Source: Candidatus Neomicrothrix sp. UBA2110
GTDB lineage: Bacteria; Actinomycetota; Acidimicrobiia; Acidimicrobiales; Poriferisodalaceae
Assembly: GCA_002331465.1 (NCBI GenBank)
Contig: DCYM01000024.1
Span: 1-14,966, forward strand
Reading direction: 5' to 3'
Length of the DNA stretch: 14,966 bases
Positions 1 to 7,040 of the stretch are shown one piece after another. The notes under the pieces were generated by a model. That model was not told where the DNA came from and searched no databases. It saw only the letters and a program-made list of their open reading frames with translations. Each line of letters starts with the position of its first letter. Positions within the stretch are counted from its first letter, which is position 1. The translations under genes and the position numbers were made by a program.

Positions 1-30
1 GTTCAGGTTCGTTCGAGAAGGTTTTAGGTG

Positions 31-1440
31 ATGAGACGGGAATACGGTTTTGTGCTGCTGGCAGCGCTGGCCTCAGGTTGCGTAGCCGCCGACAGCTCAA
101 GCCCAACGACTTCTGAGAAGGTAGTAGGCGAAGTTGAAATCGGTGAAGAGGACCCACCAGCAACCACAGTGGATGCCCCAGTCGAGATTCCCTCCCCGAA
201 TTGGCAAAGCGGATTATCTGATTATCTCTACGATCAAGAAGTACTCCATACCTTTGAACTCACCATTTCCGACGAGGCTTTCGCTGACATCAACAGCGAC
301 CCCAGCGAAGAGCAATATGTGGAAGGAAGCCTTACCTTCGAAGGCGAAACCATTAGCCCCGTGGGCATCCGGTACAAGGGATCAGTCGGTGCGTGGGTCG
401 GATGCGTTGCGGGTGGAACTCTTTTCGAACCTGACGGAGCAAAGACCTGCACCAAACTTTCGATGAAGGTCAAAATCAACTGGGAAGACAGCTCTCGAAC
501 TTTCTGGGGAGTTAAAAAGCTTCAATTCCACTCCATGAACCTTGACCCGACTCAAATGAATGAACGACTCGGATATTGGCTCTTCAGAAAGATGGGCGTT
601 CCCGCACCGAGAGCAACTCACGCTCGGCTACTGATCAACGGCAATTACGTAGGTCTATATGCGTTTGTCGAACAGATCGACGGAAGATTCGTAGACCGAG
701 TGTTCGAGGACGGAGACGGGAACGTATACAAGGAGGTATGGCCTCTGAATCACCAGGGCTCTGCCCGCAAGCGGTCCGAGTTCAGGGATGCCTTGAAGAC
801 AAATGAAGAGGACGAGGTGACAGTCGATCACATCCTCACTTTCTCTAAAGAACTGGCTGCGGCGCAGAAGAGCGAATTGCCCCAAATAGTTGCAAAGTGG
901 ATGGACGTCGACGAAATAATTCGGTGGGCTGTTGTCGATAGAGCCATCCGAAACGACGATGGCCCTTTACATTGGTATTGCTTCGATGGCTGCAACAACC
1001 ACAATTTCTACTGGTACGAAGAGCCCACTACGGGCCGCCTTCACCTGATTCCTTGGGACCTTGACAGCGCCTTCGCCAATATCGTGTCGGATGCCAACCC
1101 CGTCACCCCAATCGCCGATAAGTGGGGCGAAATTACGAACGACTGTCGGCCGTTCCCATACGGCCAATGGAATATTCCTCAATGGTCCGCCACGTGTGAT
1201 CCTTTGATCGGCACGTGGACCACGTTTGTAGACGAACGCGAAGCAGTTTGGGCTGCGTTTCTGGAAGGTCCTTTCTCGGCCGAAAGCACCGAATCCATTC
1301 TTAAGCAATGGGCAGGCCAGATTCACGACGCGACATCGGAAGCAGCAGCAACACATCAAGACGCTTTGGAATTAGAAAAGTGGAAAGCGGCGTTATCAAA
1401 GTTGGGTTCATCTCTTGATTTCGCGCGAGCTAATGGCTGA
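31..1440 (+). CDS. CotH-kinase-family lipoprotein
   Basis: Secreted, membrane-anchored protein of the CotH kinase family (atypical protein kinase-like fold, named after Bacillus spore-coat protein CotH). Numbered from GTG 28, residues 1-17 form a short lipoprotein signal (Arg-Arg, then a hydrophobic run ending LASGC) with Cys18 as lipidation site. An acidic, Pro/Thr-rich linker follows to about residue 58. The CotH domain spans about 72-350: GIRYKGS (113-119), the NERLGYWLFRKMG helix (178-190), YVGLY (207-211), HNFY (325-328) and PWDLD (342-346), the last resembling the metal-binding Asp motif. Six cysteines (126, 141, 318, 322, 373, 390) fit disulfides outside the cytoplasm. A purine-rich site (GAGAAGG, 15-21) precedes adjacent GTG (28) and ATG (31) starts; I chose ATG. 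First gene of a probable operon with the DUF4956 and VTC genes. Its phosphate acceptor is unknown. Confidence 0.88.
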   Translation: MRREYGFVLLAALASGCVAADSSSPTTSEKVVGEVEIGEEDPPATTVDAPVEIPSPNWQSGLSDYLYDQEVLHTFELTISDEAFADINSDPSEEQYVEGSLTFEGETISPVGIRYKGSVGAWVGCVAGGTLFEPDGAKTCTKLSMKVKINWEDSSRTFWGVKKLQFHSMNLDPTQMNERLGYWLFRKMGVPAPRATHARLLINGNYVGLYAFVEQIDGRFVDRVFEDGDGNVYKEVWPLNHQGSARKRSEFRDALKTNEEDEVTVDHILTFSKELAAAQKSELPQIVAKWMDVDEIIRWAVVDRAIRNDDGPLHWYCFDGCNNHNFYWYEEPTTGRLHLIPWDLDSAFANIVSDANPVTPIADKWGEITNDCRPFPYGQWNIPQWSATCDPLIGTWTTFVDEREAVWAAFLEGPFSAESTESILKQWAGQIHDATSEAAATHQDALELEKWKAALSKLGSSLDFARANG

Positions 1441-1518
1441 TTTCCATAACCATGATCTATGGGTCGAGGGGTTTAAGGTGAACAACGATTTAACAGCGCA
1501 AGCCAAGAGGAATGTCCG

Positions 1519-2076
1519 ATGAATCGAGCAGTGTTGGTTGGCATAGATCTGGCGGCAGTGCTTGTCTTGGTCTTTTGCCTGTATTTCCCACGCAATCGAA
1601 GACGGGACATGGTCGTTGCTCTTCTAGGAGTCAACGTCGGTGTGATGGCTATCGCCACCGCGTTCACGCATGTAGAAGTCAACCTTGGTCTTGGGTTAGG
1701 GCTCTTTGGGGTGCTGTCGATCATCCGGTTGCGGTCCTCAGAGTTAGGTCAACAAGAAATTGCGTATTACTTCTGCTCTCTAGCGTTGGGTCTCCTAGGC
1801 GGGGTTCAGTTTGAGCCAACGTACGTGTCCCCGCTTCTGATGGCAGCCGTTCTGGTGACGCTCTGGCTTGGTGACCATCAAGCGCTACTTCGAGGGCATT
1901 TTCACCAAAACATGATTCTCGATAGGGCGTACACGGACAACGGTGAGTTGATTCGAGTTCTAGAGGAGTTGTTGGGCGGAACTGATCAGGTTTCAGTACG
2001 TCGCGTGAGAATTCGACGGGTCGACTTGGTTAACGACAGCACCAATGTCGATGTCCATTACCGAATGACGTCATGA
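1519..2076 (+). CDS. DUF4956 family membrane protein
   Basis: Small integral membrane protein of 185 residues. Hydrophobic segments lie at about 4-22, 31-50, 55-69, 81-97 and 101-118, followed by a soluble C-terminal part of about 65 residues rich in Arg and Val (SVRRVRIRRVDL, 159-170). The segment GLFGVLSIIRLRS (61-73) matches the conserved core of DUF4956 proteins as I recall it. The start is fixed by AGAGGA at 1506-1511, seven bases before the ATG. Its stop codon overlaps the ATG of the VTC gene (ATGA, 2073-2076), so the two are probably translationally coupled. DUF4956 genes recur beside VTC-domain genes. A plausible but unproven role is the membrane partner of the VTC enzyme, taking the place of the fused membrane domains of yeast VTC subunits. 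It is unlikely to be a catalytic enzyme itself. Confidence 0.85.
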   Translation: MNRAVLVGIDLAAVLVLVFCLYFPRNRRRDMVVALLGVNVGVMAIATAFTHVEVNLGLGLGLFGVLSIIRLRSSELGQQEIAYYFCSLALGLLGGVQFEPTYVSPLLMAAVLVTLWLGDHQALLRGHFHQNMILDRAYTDNGELIRVLEELLGGTDQVSVRRVRIRRVDLVNDSTNVDVHYRMTS

Positions 2077-2825
2077 CATTTTGGTTCGAGTCATTGGTGG
2101 AACGGTTCCCTGCCATTGATATCGAAGGTATGGACAGCCTGGCTTCTCTCGAACAGCGTTTCGATCGGAAATACATAGTCAGCGAAGAAGAAGCGAACAA
2201 TTTTTTCTCAATGCTGCCCGGCTCTTTGACTGCATTGGAAATAGCCGGGAAACGGTCGTTCGCGTATGAATCTTGGTATTTCGATACCGCGGATCTGGAA
2301 TCATTTCGTGCCACGGCTCACCGCCGCAGAAGGCGTTGGAAGGTGCGGACCCGAACCTATTTGGATGCGCAGAAAACTATGGTGGAAGTGAAGCTTCGCG
2401 ACCAGCGTGGACAAAGCGTAAAACGCCGTCTCGCAGAAGATTTTTCATTAGCCCCTAACTTCACGGTTGAAGGTGCGCAGTTCGTAAATGAGGTCTTGGG
2501 TAGAGAAGGCTTCGCGGCGACGCTCACATCGACGCTACAGACCTCCTACGAACGCATATCGGTTGTTGATGTTGAGAACGAGATGCGTTTAACCGCAGAT
2601 TTGGGAGTGAAGTGTCAAGCGGTCGTCGGGAAAGAAGCGTTGATAAAAGGCGTGGTGATTGAAACGAAATCTCCACGCGGCCCTGGCCCCATTGACCGTG
2701 CGTTGTGGCGACGTGGCCATCGGCCAGTCCGACTCAGCAAATATGCAACAGGTATGGCTGCCATTCATAACGAGCTGTCGCGTAATAAGTGGCATCAAAC
2801 CATCAACCAACACTTCAGCTATTGA
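2073..2825 (+). CDS. VTC-domain polyphosphate polymerase-like protein
   Basis: Cytoplasmic triphosphate-tunnel protein of the VTC family (catalytic domain of yeast vacuolar transporter chaperone Vtc4, which makes polyphosphate from ATP). All charged signatures of the tunnel are present: R29 and K33 in QRFDRKY, YFD (69-71), K90/R92/R94 in WKVRTR, E105 and K107 in VEVK, K117-R119, R161 in YERISV, R172 and D176 in MRLTAD, E197 and K199 in IETK, and K223 in LSKY. Length (250) is normal for stand-alone bacterial members. It starts inside the DUF4956 stop codon with no Shine-Dalgarno sequence, which points to translational coupling. There is no signal peptide or membrane segment, so it must rely on a partner to reach the membrane. 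The fold is secure; polyphosphate synthesis, rather than another triphosphate reaction, is inferred from the family. Confidence 0.87.
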   Translation: MTFWFESLVERFPAIDIEGMDSLASLEQRFDRKYIVSEEEANNFFSMLPGSLTALEIAGKRSFAYESWYFDTADLESFRATAHRRRRRWKVRTRTYLDAQKTMVEVKLRDQRGQSVKRRLAEDFSLAPNFTVEGAQFVNEVLGREGFAATLTSTLQTSYERISVVDVENEMRLTADLGVKCQAVVGKEALIKGVVIETKSPRGPGPIDRALWRRGHRPVRLSKYATGMAAIHNELSRNKWHQTINQHFSY

Positions 2826-2934
2826 GCCGTCCCGGCCTAGTGGCTAGGGGCATTGACGGAGCCGTATGTAGGGGCTCATCTCGATTCGAAGTTTGACACG
2901 ACGCCTATGCGTAGGCCGTGGAACTTCGGCTCAA
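2822..2934 (+). other. possible multi-hairpin RNA element after the VTC gene
   Basis: An 8-base inverted repeat, TTGAGCCG (2822-2829) and CGGCTCAA (2927-2934), encloses three short hairpins: CCTAG/CTAGG with a 3-base loop (2836-2848), GAGCC/GGCTC with a 9-base loop (2859-2877) and GCCTA/TAGGC with a 4-base loop (2903-2916). Together they could fold as a four-way junction beginning at the VTC stop codon. There is no T-rich tail, so a simple terminator is unlikely. I recognise no RNA family. Inverted repeats of this size can arise by chance in a stretch of this length. Confidence 0.3.
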
Positions 2935-2986
2935 CTTAACTGGGGTTTAGTGGCCCCAAGCGGGGAGGAGCATCAGCGCTTTTGTC

Positions 2987-3003
2987 ACTATCGTTACGGT
3001 AGT
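2987..3003. promoter_or_regulatory. 17-base inverted repeat upstream of the SRPBCC gene, possible operator
   Basis: ACTATCG (2987-2993) and CGGTAGT (2997-3003) form an inverted repeat around TTA, with one T-G mismatch. It begins at the end of a TTGTCA sequence (2982-2987) and covers a possible -10 element TACGGT (2995-3000), about 50 bases before the SRPBCC start. That is where an operator would sit. No regulator gene is adjacent. Confidence 0.25.
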
Positions 3004-3049
3004 AGCTTTGGCTGAACTGCCTGCTGGTGCAAAGGAAAAGGATCGAAAC

Positions 3050-3493
3050 ATGGTTGAGACTACCGGTGCGACGAGTATCGATATCAGGGTGAGCCCGGAC
3101 GCGGTCTACGCGATTTTGACGGACTTGACGCGTATCAGCGAACTCAGTCCAGAGTGTTACAAAGCTGAGTGGGAGGGCGACTCGGCCGGACCCGCGGTGG
3201 GCGCTACATTTCGGGGCTATAACCAAAACGGCGACCAGAAATGGGACATGGGCTGTGTCGTTGTGGCGGCCAACCCAGGCAAAGAATGGGCGTTCGAGGT
3301 CCCTGCTGACGACGGCCGCGGAACAACTTGGCGATACGAGATCGATTCAACTGATAACGGCTGCACGGTCACCGAGAGCTTTGATTCTCCAATGCTTGAC
3401 GGAGAGTTTTTCCAAAAAATAAATCGACACAAGCTGCTGTTGGAAAACATCGATCGAACGTTGTTGAACCTCAAAGCTGTTGCGGAGGCCTAG
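3050..3493 (+). CDS. SRPBCC family protein (polyketide cyclase/dehydrase-like)
   Basis: A 147-residue soluble protein with the START/Bet v1-like helix-grip fold that binds hydrophobic ligands in a deep cavity. The N-terminal strand and helix (SIDIRVSPDAVYAILTDLTRISELSPEC, residues about 9-36) is the typical SRPBCC opening. It is followed by alternating strands with GATFRGYN and WAFEVP, and closed by a long C-terminal helix (about 121-147). A TTG codon at 3008 would extend the frame by 14 residues. I prefer ATG 3050 because GGAAAAGG lies just upstream and homologues of this type start right before the first strand. It is convergent with the acyl-CoA dehydrogenase gene at 3551. The ligand cannot be named; proteins of this kind often sit beside lipid or aromatic catabolism genes, as here. 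Confidence 0.82.
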   Translation: MVETTGATSIDIRVSPDAVYAILTDLTRISELSPECYKAEWEGDSAGPAVGATFRGYNQNGDQKWDMGCVVVAANPGKEWAFEVPADDGRGTTWRYEIDSTDNGCTVTESFDSPMLDGEFFQKINRHKLLLENIDRTLLNLKAVAEA

Positions 3494-3550
3494 GTCGCAG
3501 CGACAGCCTCACAGCGGTTGCGATTGACAGTTAGCAGGGACTGAGAGCAG

Positions 3551-4747
3551 CTAATCTGTTCGGTTTTGAGTCCAGGTGTTTCCGGATTGGACGTCGATGT
3601 CGCGAGGCAGTCCTAAAACTCGCTCGGCGACAATGTTGCGCTGGACTTCGCTGGTTCCCCCACCAATGGTGAGTGCAGGGGAAAACAAAAACCCGCCATG
3701 CCAATTCTGCCAACCTTCAACTGCGGATTGAGTGAGGGGAAATTCAGCGGGTTGCCCAAGGGGCCCAGTGTTAGTCAGCATGCCTTGGGCCCCCATAAGG
3801 TCTTTGGCGAGGCGCATCACGTTTTGGCCGTGTTCGTCGGCCAGTGCTTTACGAACTGAGGCTTCAGGTCCTGGCTGTCGTCCTTGGAGTTGAGAGGTGA
3901 GCGTGCGCAGGCGAATGAGTTTCAATACCTCACTTTCAATGTGTAGACGTGATGCCCGGTCGCGTAACACCGGATCTTTTACCCCTCCTGCGCCGCGCAC
4001 CAGATCTAGTAGGTCAGTCGCGCTAGGACCACTTCCCCAGAGCGCACCCTCACCCGACAAAGAGACTCTCTCGTTGCCTAACGTGACTTTGGCTAGTCGC
4101 CATCCATCGTTCTCCTCACCGATGCGGTTTTCGACGGGCAACTCCATGTCGGTGAAAAAGGTTTGGTTGAAAGAATATGCGGTGGTCATGTCGACAATGG
4201 GTTGAAGTTCGAGGCCTGGCGTATCCATCGGGCATATGAAATACGAAACACCTCGATGCTTTGGCACGTCAGGGTCCGTGCGAGCAATGAGAATGCCGAA
4301 CTTGCTTCGGTGAGCGCCTGACGACCAGATCTTTGAACCATTCACTATGTAACGATCGCCATCTCGAACTGCTCGGGTTGAGAGGTTCGCCAAATCTGAG
4401 CCGCTATCCGGCTCACTGAAGAGTTGGCACCAAACCTCTTCTCCGGTCAGAATCGGCCACAGGTAGCGTTCTTGCTGTGTGGACGTTCCGCCAAACAGAA
4501 TCGTTGGTCCAGCCCAGCCGAGCCCTATTCCGCCGGCGGCTCTTCGCACTCCAGCGGCCGAGAGTTCTTCGTCGATAATGAGTTGGTGAATGGGATCGGC
4601 CGCTAACCCGTATGGCTTCGGCCAGTGCGGAGCAACATAACCTGCCGCTGCTAACGCCTCTTGCGTGGGATCTCCGTCGTGTTGACGTAACCAGTCGCGT
4701 ATTTCTAGGCGCCGAAGGTCGTCGTCTGTTGGCCAATCAAAGTCCAT
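3551..4747 (-). CDS. acyl-CoA dehydrogenase family protein
   Basis: FAD-dependent acyl-CoA dehydrogenase of 398 residues, catalysing alpha-beta desaturation of an acyl-CoA thioester. Visible signatures are WCQLFSEPDSGSDLA (106-120, flavin-contacting loop), VNGSKIWSSGAH (135-146), RGVSYFICPM (165-174), the LGNERVS helix start (223-229) and the C-terminal GGGTSEVQRNIVAERVLGLPRD (362-383). In the position where MCAD-like enzymes carry the catalytic Glu of YEGT, this protein has Gly (GGGT). The catalytic base is therefore elsewhere, or in a partner subunit. An in-frame ATG at 4807 exists, but homologues begin like MDFDWPTDDD. ATG 4747 also sits six bases after TATTCT with no Shine-Dalgarno sequence, which suggests a leaderless message. 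Divergent from a second acyl-CoA dehydrogenase at 4958. Substrate unknown. Confidence 0.88.
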   Translation of the reverse strand: MDFDWPTDDDLRRLEIRDWLRQHDGDPTQEALAAAGYVAPHWPKPYGLAADPIHQLIIDEELSAAGVRRAAGGIGLGWAGPTILFGGTSTQQERYLWPILTGEEVWCQLFSEPDSGSDLANLSTRAVRDGDRYIVNGSKIWSSGAHRSKFGILIARTDPDVPKHRGVSYFICPMDTPGLELQPIVDMTTAYSFNQTFFTDMELPVENRIGEENDGWRLAKVTLGNERVSLSGEGALWGSGPSATDLLDLVRGAGGVKDPVLRDRASRLHIESEVLKLIRLRTLTSQLQGRQPGPEASVRKALADEHGQNVMRLAKDLMGAQGMLTNTGPLGQPAEFPLTQSAVEGWQNWHGGFLFSPALTIGGGTSEVQRNIVAERVLGLPRDIDVQSGNTWTQNRTD

Positions 4748-4753
4748 CGCTTG

Positions 4754-4759
4754 AGAATA
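4754..4759 (-). promoter_or_regulatory. -10 element of a probable leaderless promoter (acyl-CoA dehydrogenase, - strand)
   Basis: TATTCT reads on the minus strand from 4759 to 4754. Six bases (CAAGCG) separate it from the ATG at 4747, so transcription would begin at or next to the start codon. No Shine-Dalgarno sequence is present. No clear -35 element is visible, which is common in actinobacterial promoters. Confidence 0.5.
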
Positions 4760-4914
4760 GGTGGCCCTCGGTTCGAAACGGAACGAGTTGTAGAGCGAAA
4801 AGCACAAGCCAGGTTTGTTGCCGTTTGACCCGGGAGAGGACTAAATGACCGTTTGTTCGCAGCCCTACAAACATTCTTCTGTTCGTTCTGCCGCCAAACT
4901 CGTCCATAACTGCG

Positions 4915-4920
4915 TAATGT
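4915..4920 (+). promoter_or_regulatory. possible -10 element for the + strand acyl-CoA dehydrogenase
   Basis: TAATGT lies 37 bases before the chosen GTG at 4958 and would give a leader of about 30 bases that contains the Shine-Dalgarno sequence. The 210-base divergent region also holds CCGTTTG twice in direct orientation (4821-4827 and 4849-4855), which could be regulator sites for the gene pair. Confidence 0.3.
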
Positions 4921-4957
4921 GAGCTCAGCTTGTGAACAGCCCAGAGGAGAAGCAGCA

Positions 4958-6205
4958 GTGGAGGATTACACCGCCGAAGCAGCGAATTTTCGAGCTGAAA
5001 TCAAAAAATTTCTCAGAGAGAAGCTCCCCGCTACTTGGAACGGCATGGGCGGTTTTACTCCTGATGAACGCGCAACATTTGTCGCGAACTGGCGACGCAC
5101 ACTGTCGGAACATCAACTCCTAGCTGTTGCGTGGCCTTCCGAATATGGGGGAGCGGGCCTGAGTCAGATGGAACGCACCGTTTTGGCTGAAGAGTTGGCT
5201 GGGGCGGGAGTTCCCAGTGGTACCGACAACGACATATTTTCTATCGGAATGATTGGCCACACCATCATCGAATGGGGGTCCGACGAGCAGAAAAATCATT
5301 ATCTCCCGCGAATACTTGATGGAACTGATGTGTGGTGTCAGGGCTATAGCGAACCGAACTCGGGCTCAGATTTAGCTTCTTTAGCGACCCGTGCTGAACT
5401 TGATGGAGATGAGTGGGTGATCAATGGGCAGAAGATCTGGACTTCCCAAGGTCACAACGCGAACTGGATTTTCGTGTTGTGCCGCACCGACCCTTCAACG
5501 GTCAAGCACGCAGGGATTTCGTTCCTCCTGTGCCCAATCAACCAACCGGGAGTAGAGGTCCGCGCCATTGTTAATGCTTCAGGCCACCATGATTTCAACG
5601 AAGTGTTCTTTAGTAACGCTCGTGCCCCTCGAGAGAATGTGCTTGGCGGAGTCAACAATGGGTGGGCTGTAGCGAACACCCTGTTGGCCTATGAACGCGG
5701 TGACGATGCCACAACCAATGGCATTCGATACGGCGAAGAATGGCAGCGACTGGTCGACGTGGCCAGGGACTATGGAAAGCTTGATGACGCTCGCATGCGA
5801 CAAAGATTCGTACAGGCGTACTCGACAACCCAAATAATGAAATTCATGGGTCTTCAGACGGTCGCCCGCTCGCTTCGCGGATACAGCCAAGGACCTGAAT
5901 CGTCACTCAACAAACTACTTTGGTCTGAGCATCACAAGCGGTTCACCGAACTGGCGATGGATGTCATCGGGATGGATGCAACGGCTCCCTCTGGCCGTGA
6001 CTCTGCTACGGGAGTCGGCGTGGATGACGTGGGTTCTCCCTATTCGTCTCAGGCGTGGGTAACAACTTTTGTGGGTGCGCGCCCGGGTTCGATTTACTCC
6101 GGTAGCAACGAAATTCAACGAAACATTATTGGTGAACGGGTACTAGGCCTGCCCAAAGAACCCCGTGCCGACGCTGGACCCTGGAACGAGACCAAACGTT
6201 CCTAG
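4958..6205 (+). CDS. acyl-CoA dehydrogenase family protein
   Basis: Second FAD-dependent acyl-CoA dehydrogenase, 415 residues. It is clearly a different subfamily from its divergent neighbour. Motifs: AWPSEYGGAGLS (58-69), WCQGYSEPNSGSDLA (126-140), INGQKIWTSQGH (155-166), GISFLLCPI (186-194), LLAYERG (242-248) and IYSGSNEIQRNIIGERVLGLPKEP (379-402). The position of the MCAD-type catalytic Glu (YEGT) is Ser here (YSGS); acidic residues in the 246-261 stretch are candidates for the base, as in enzymes that place it on another helix. The frame is open back to GTG 4919. GTG 4958 is preferred because AGAGGAGA (4943-4950) precedes it by seven bases and the protein then starts directly with the N-terminal helix. 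Shared regulation with the 3551-4747 gene is plausible, and they could form a mixed complex. Confidence 0.89.
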   Translation: MEDYTAEAANFRAEIKKFLREKLPATWNGMGGFTPDERATFVANWRRTLSEHQLLAVAWPSEYGGAGLSQMERTVLAEELAGAGVPSGTDNDIFSIGMIGHTIIEWGSDEQKNHYLPRILDGTDVWCQGYSEPNSGSDLASLATRAELDGDEWVINGQKIWTSQGHNANWIFVLCRTDPSTVKHAGISFLLCPINQPGVEVRAIVNASGHHDFNEVFFSNARAPRENVLGGVNNGWAVANTLLAYERGDDATTNGIRYGEEWQRLVDVARDYGKLDDARMRQRFVQAYSTTQIMKFMGLQTVARSLRGYSQGPESSLNKLLWSEHHKRFTELAMDVIGMDATAPSGRDSATGVGVDDVGSPYSSQAWVTTFVGARPGSIYSGSNEIQRNIIGERVLGLPKEPRADAGPWNETKRS

Positions 6206-6283
6206 TAGGTACCCCGTTGAGGGCAATTCTCAAATGTAAAAATCTGTGCCACATAGTTGGCTTTATTGGAGTCGGAGCAACAA

Positions 6284-6694
6284 ATGGGGTCTTTCGAAGC
6301 ACCACGACCTGAGCGAGCGCTTCCATCAGATGAGCGACCCTTCGATTACACACCAGTCTCGCTTAATGAACTCCCGGAAACGCCTACGCGAGATCGGAAT
6401 ATCGCCGCGACTGCCTGGGACGAGGCGCCTGCTGTGTTGCTACGGCTCGGAGAGAATTTAAGAGGAAATCCTGAAGCAGCTTTCAAACGACGAATCTTTG
6501 GGTGGCTACTTTGGCGAGCTGGACCTACCCGCGGTCCCTGTCGCTATTTGGCGCTAAATCCGGCGGATTTGACAGATTCTTACCTATTTGAGTTGGGAAA
6601 TGAACAATCCGAAGGCGGGAAAGGACCCGACGGCGAATGGCATGACCGCTTTCGAGCGTGGAAGGAGGCCCTACGCGACGCCCCGCGCGCTTAG
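6284..6694 (+). CDS. hypothetical protein, 136 residues
   Basis: I do not recognise the family. It is soluble, has no signal peptide, and falls into a charged, Pro-rich N-terminal part (about 1-45) and a compact region with KRRIFGWLLWRAGP (residues about 71-84) and RYLALNPADLTDSYLFEL (about 88-105). The C-terminus is charged (HDRFRAWKEALRDAPRA). The start is chosen at ATG 6284 because CGGAG at 6273-6277 lies six bases upstream; a TTG at 6257 would add nine residues without a ribosome binding site. It follows the acyl-CoA dehydrogenase gene by 78 bases on the same strand and may be cotranscribed with it. Amino-acid composition and the good start site make it a probable real gene. No function can be given. 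Confidence 0.68.
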   Translation: MGSFEAPRPERALPSDERPFDYTPVSLNELPETPTRDRNIAATAWDEAPAVLLRLGENLRGNPEAAFKRRIFGWLLWRAGPTRGPCRYLALNPADLTDSYLFELGNEQSEGGKGPDGEWHDRFRAWKEALRDAPRA

Positions 6695-6834
6695 ATGTGA
6701 GAACCGGAAATGGAGTCCAGAAGTAGCTATCATGAAAACAGATGGCAATATTCTCTAATTACTATTAAATCGATGACCAATGGGTAACTTTGCCACGGTA
6801 GAATTTGGACACCCTCTATCATCGGAGTAACGCC

Positions 6835-6939
6835 ATGAAACTTTTTCGGCGTCCACCAAAATTAAAACCTGGATCTTTCTGGGATGATCAAGTCGAGCGT
6901 CGTCTCGCAAACATGTGGTTACAGAACCTCGTTCGGTAG
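6835..6939 (+). CDS. possible small protein, 34 residues
   Basis: A short open frame begins with ATG at 6835, preceded by GGAG (6824-6827) at a seven-base distance, which is as good as any ribosome site in the window. The product is basic at the N-terminus (MKLFRRPPKLKPGSF), followed by an amphipathic segment rich in Trp, Arg and Leu (WDDQVERRLANMWLQNLVR). It has a possible promoter of its own (TAGAAT, 6799-6804) and a hairpin 34 bases after the stop. No family is recognised. It could also be a chance frame or the remnant 5' end of a decayed gene. Confidence 0.38.
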   Translation: MKLFRRPPKLKPGSFWDDQVERRLANMWLQNLVR

Positions 6940-6972
6940 CCGTGCCGTTGAAGCAAAATTCCTGAAACTTGC

Positions 6973-6999
6973 TGAACCGCTCCTAATTGGGGCGGTTCA
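6973..6999. terminator. strong hairpin, possible bidirectional terminator
   Basis: TGAACCGCTCC (6973-6983) pairs with GGGGCGGTTCA (6989-6999) around the 5-base loop TAATT: eleven pairs with one G-T wobble. It lies between convergent genes, 42 bases past the stop of the - strand luciferase-like gene and just after the small + strand frame. The following sequence has only a weak T run (TTTT at 7004-7007), so intrinsic termination is plausible rather than certain. Confidence 0.4.
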
Positions 7000-7040
7000 A
7001 GCGGTTTTGAGTGCCTATTCTCCGAAAGCGCCCAGCCGAA

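Larger units (their letters stand above)
6695..7040. other. 346-base region between convergent genes
   Basis: The region separates the + strand hypothetical gene from the 3' end of the - strand luciferase-like gene. It contains an AT-rich stretch (about 6750-6775), a possible -10 element TAGAAT (6799-6804), a possible 34-codon gene (6835-6939) and a strong hairpin (6973-6999). I see nothing else. A + frame open over 6884-7096 runs through the hairpin and into the neighbouring gene and looks fortuitous. Confidence 0.6.

Noticed and set aside
2878..2902. tRNA T-arm look-alike (GATTCGAAG)
   Set aside because: The flanking bases do not form a 5-bp T stem, and no acceptor stem or anticodon arm can be placed around it.
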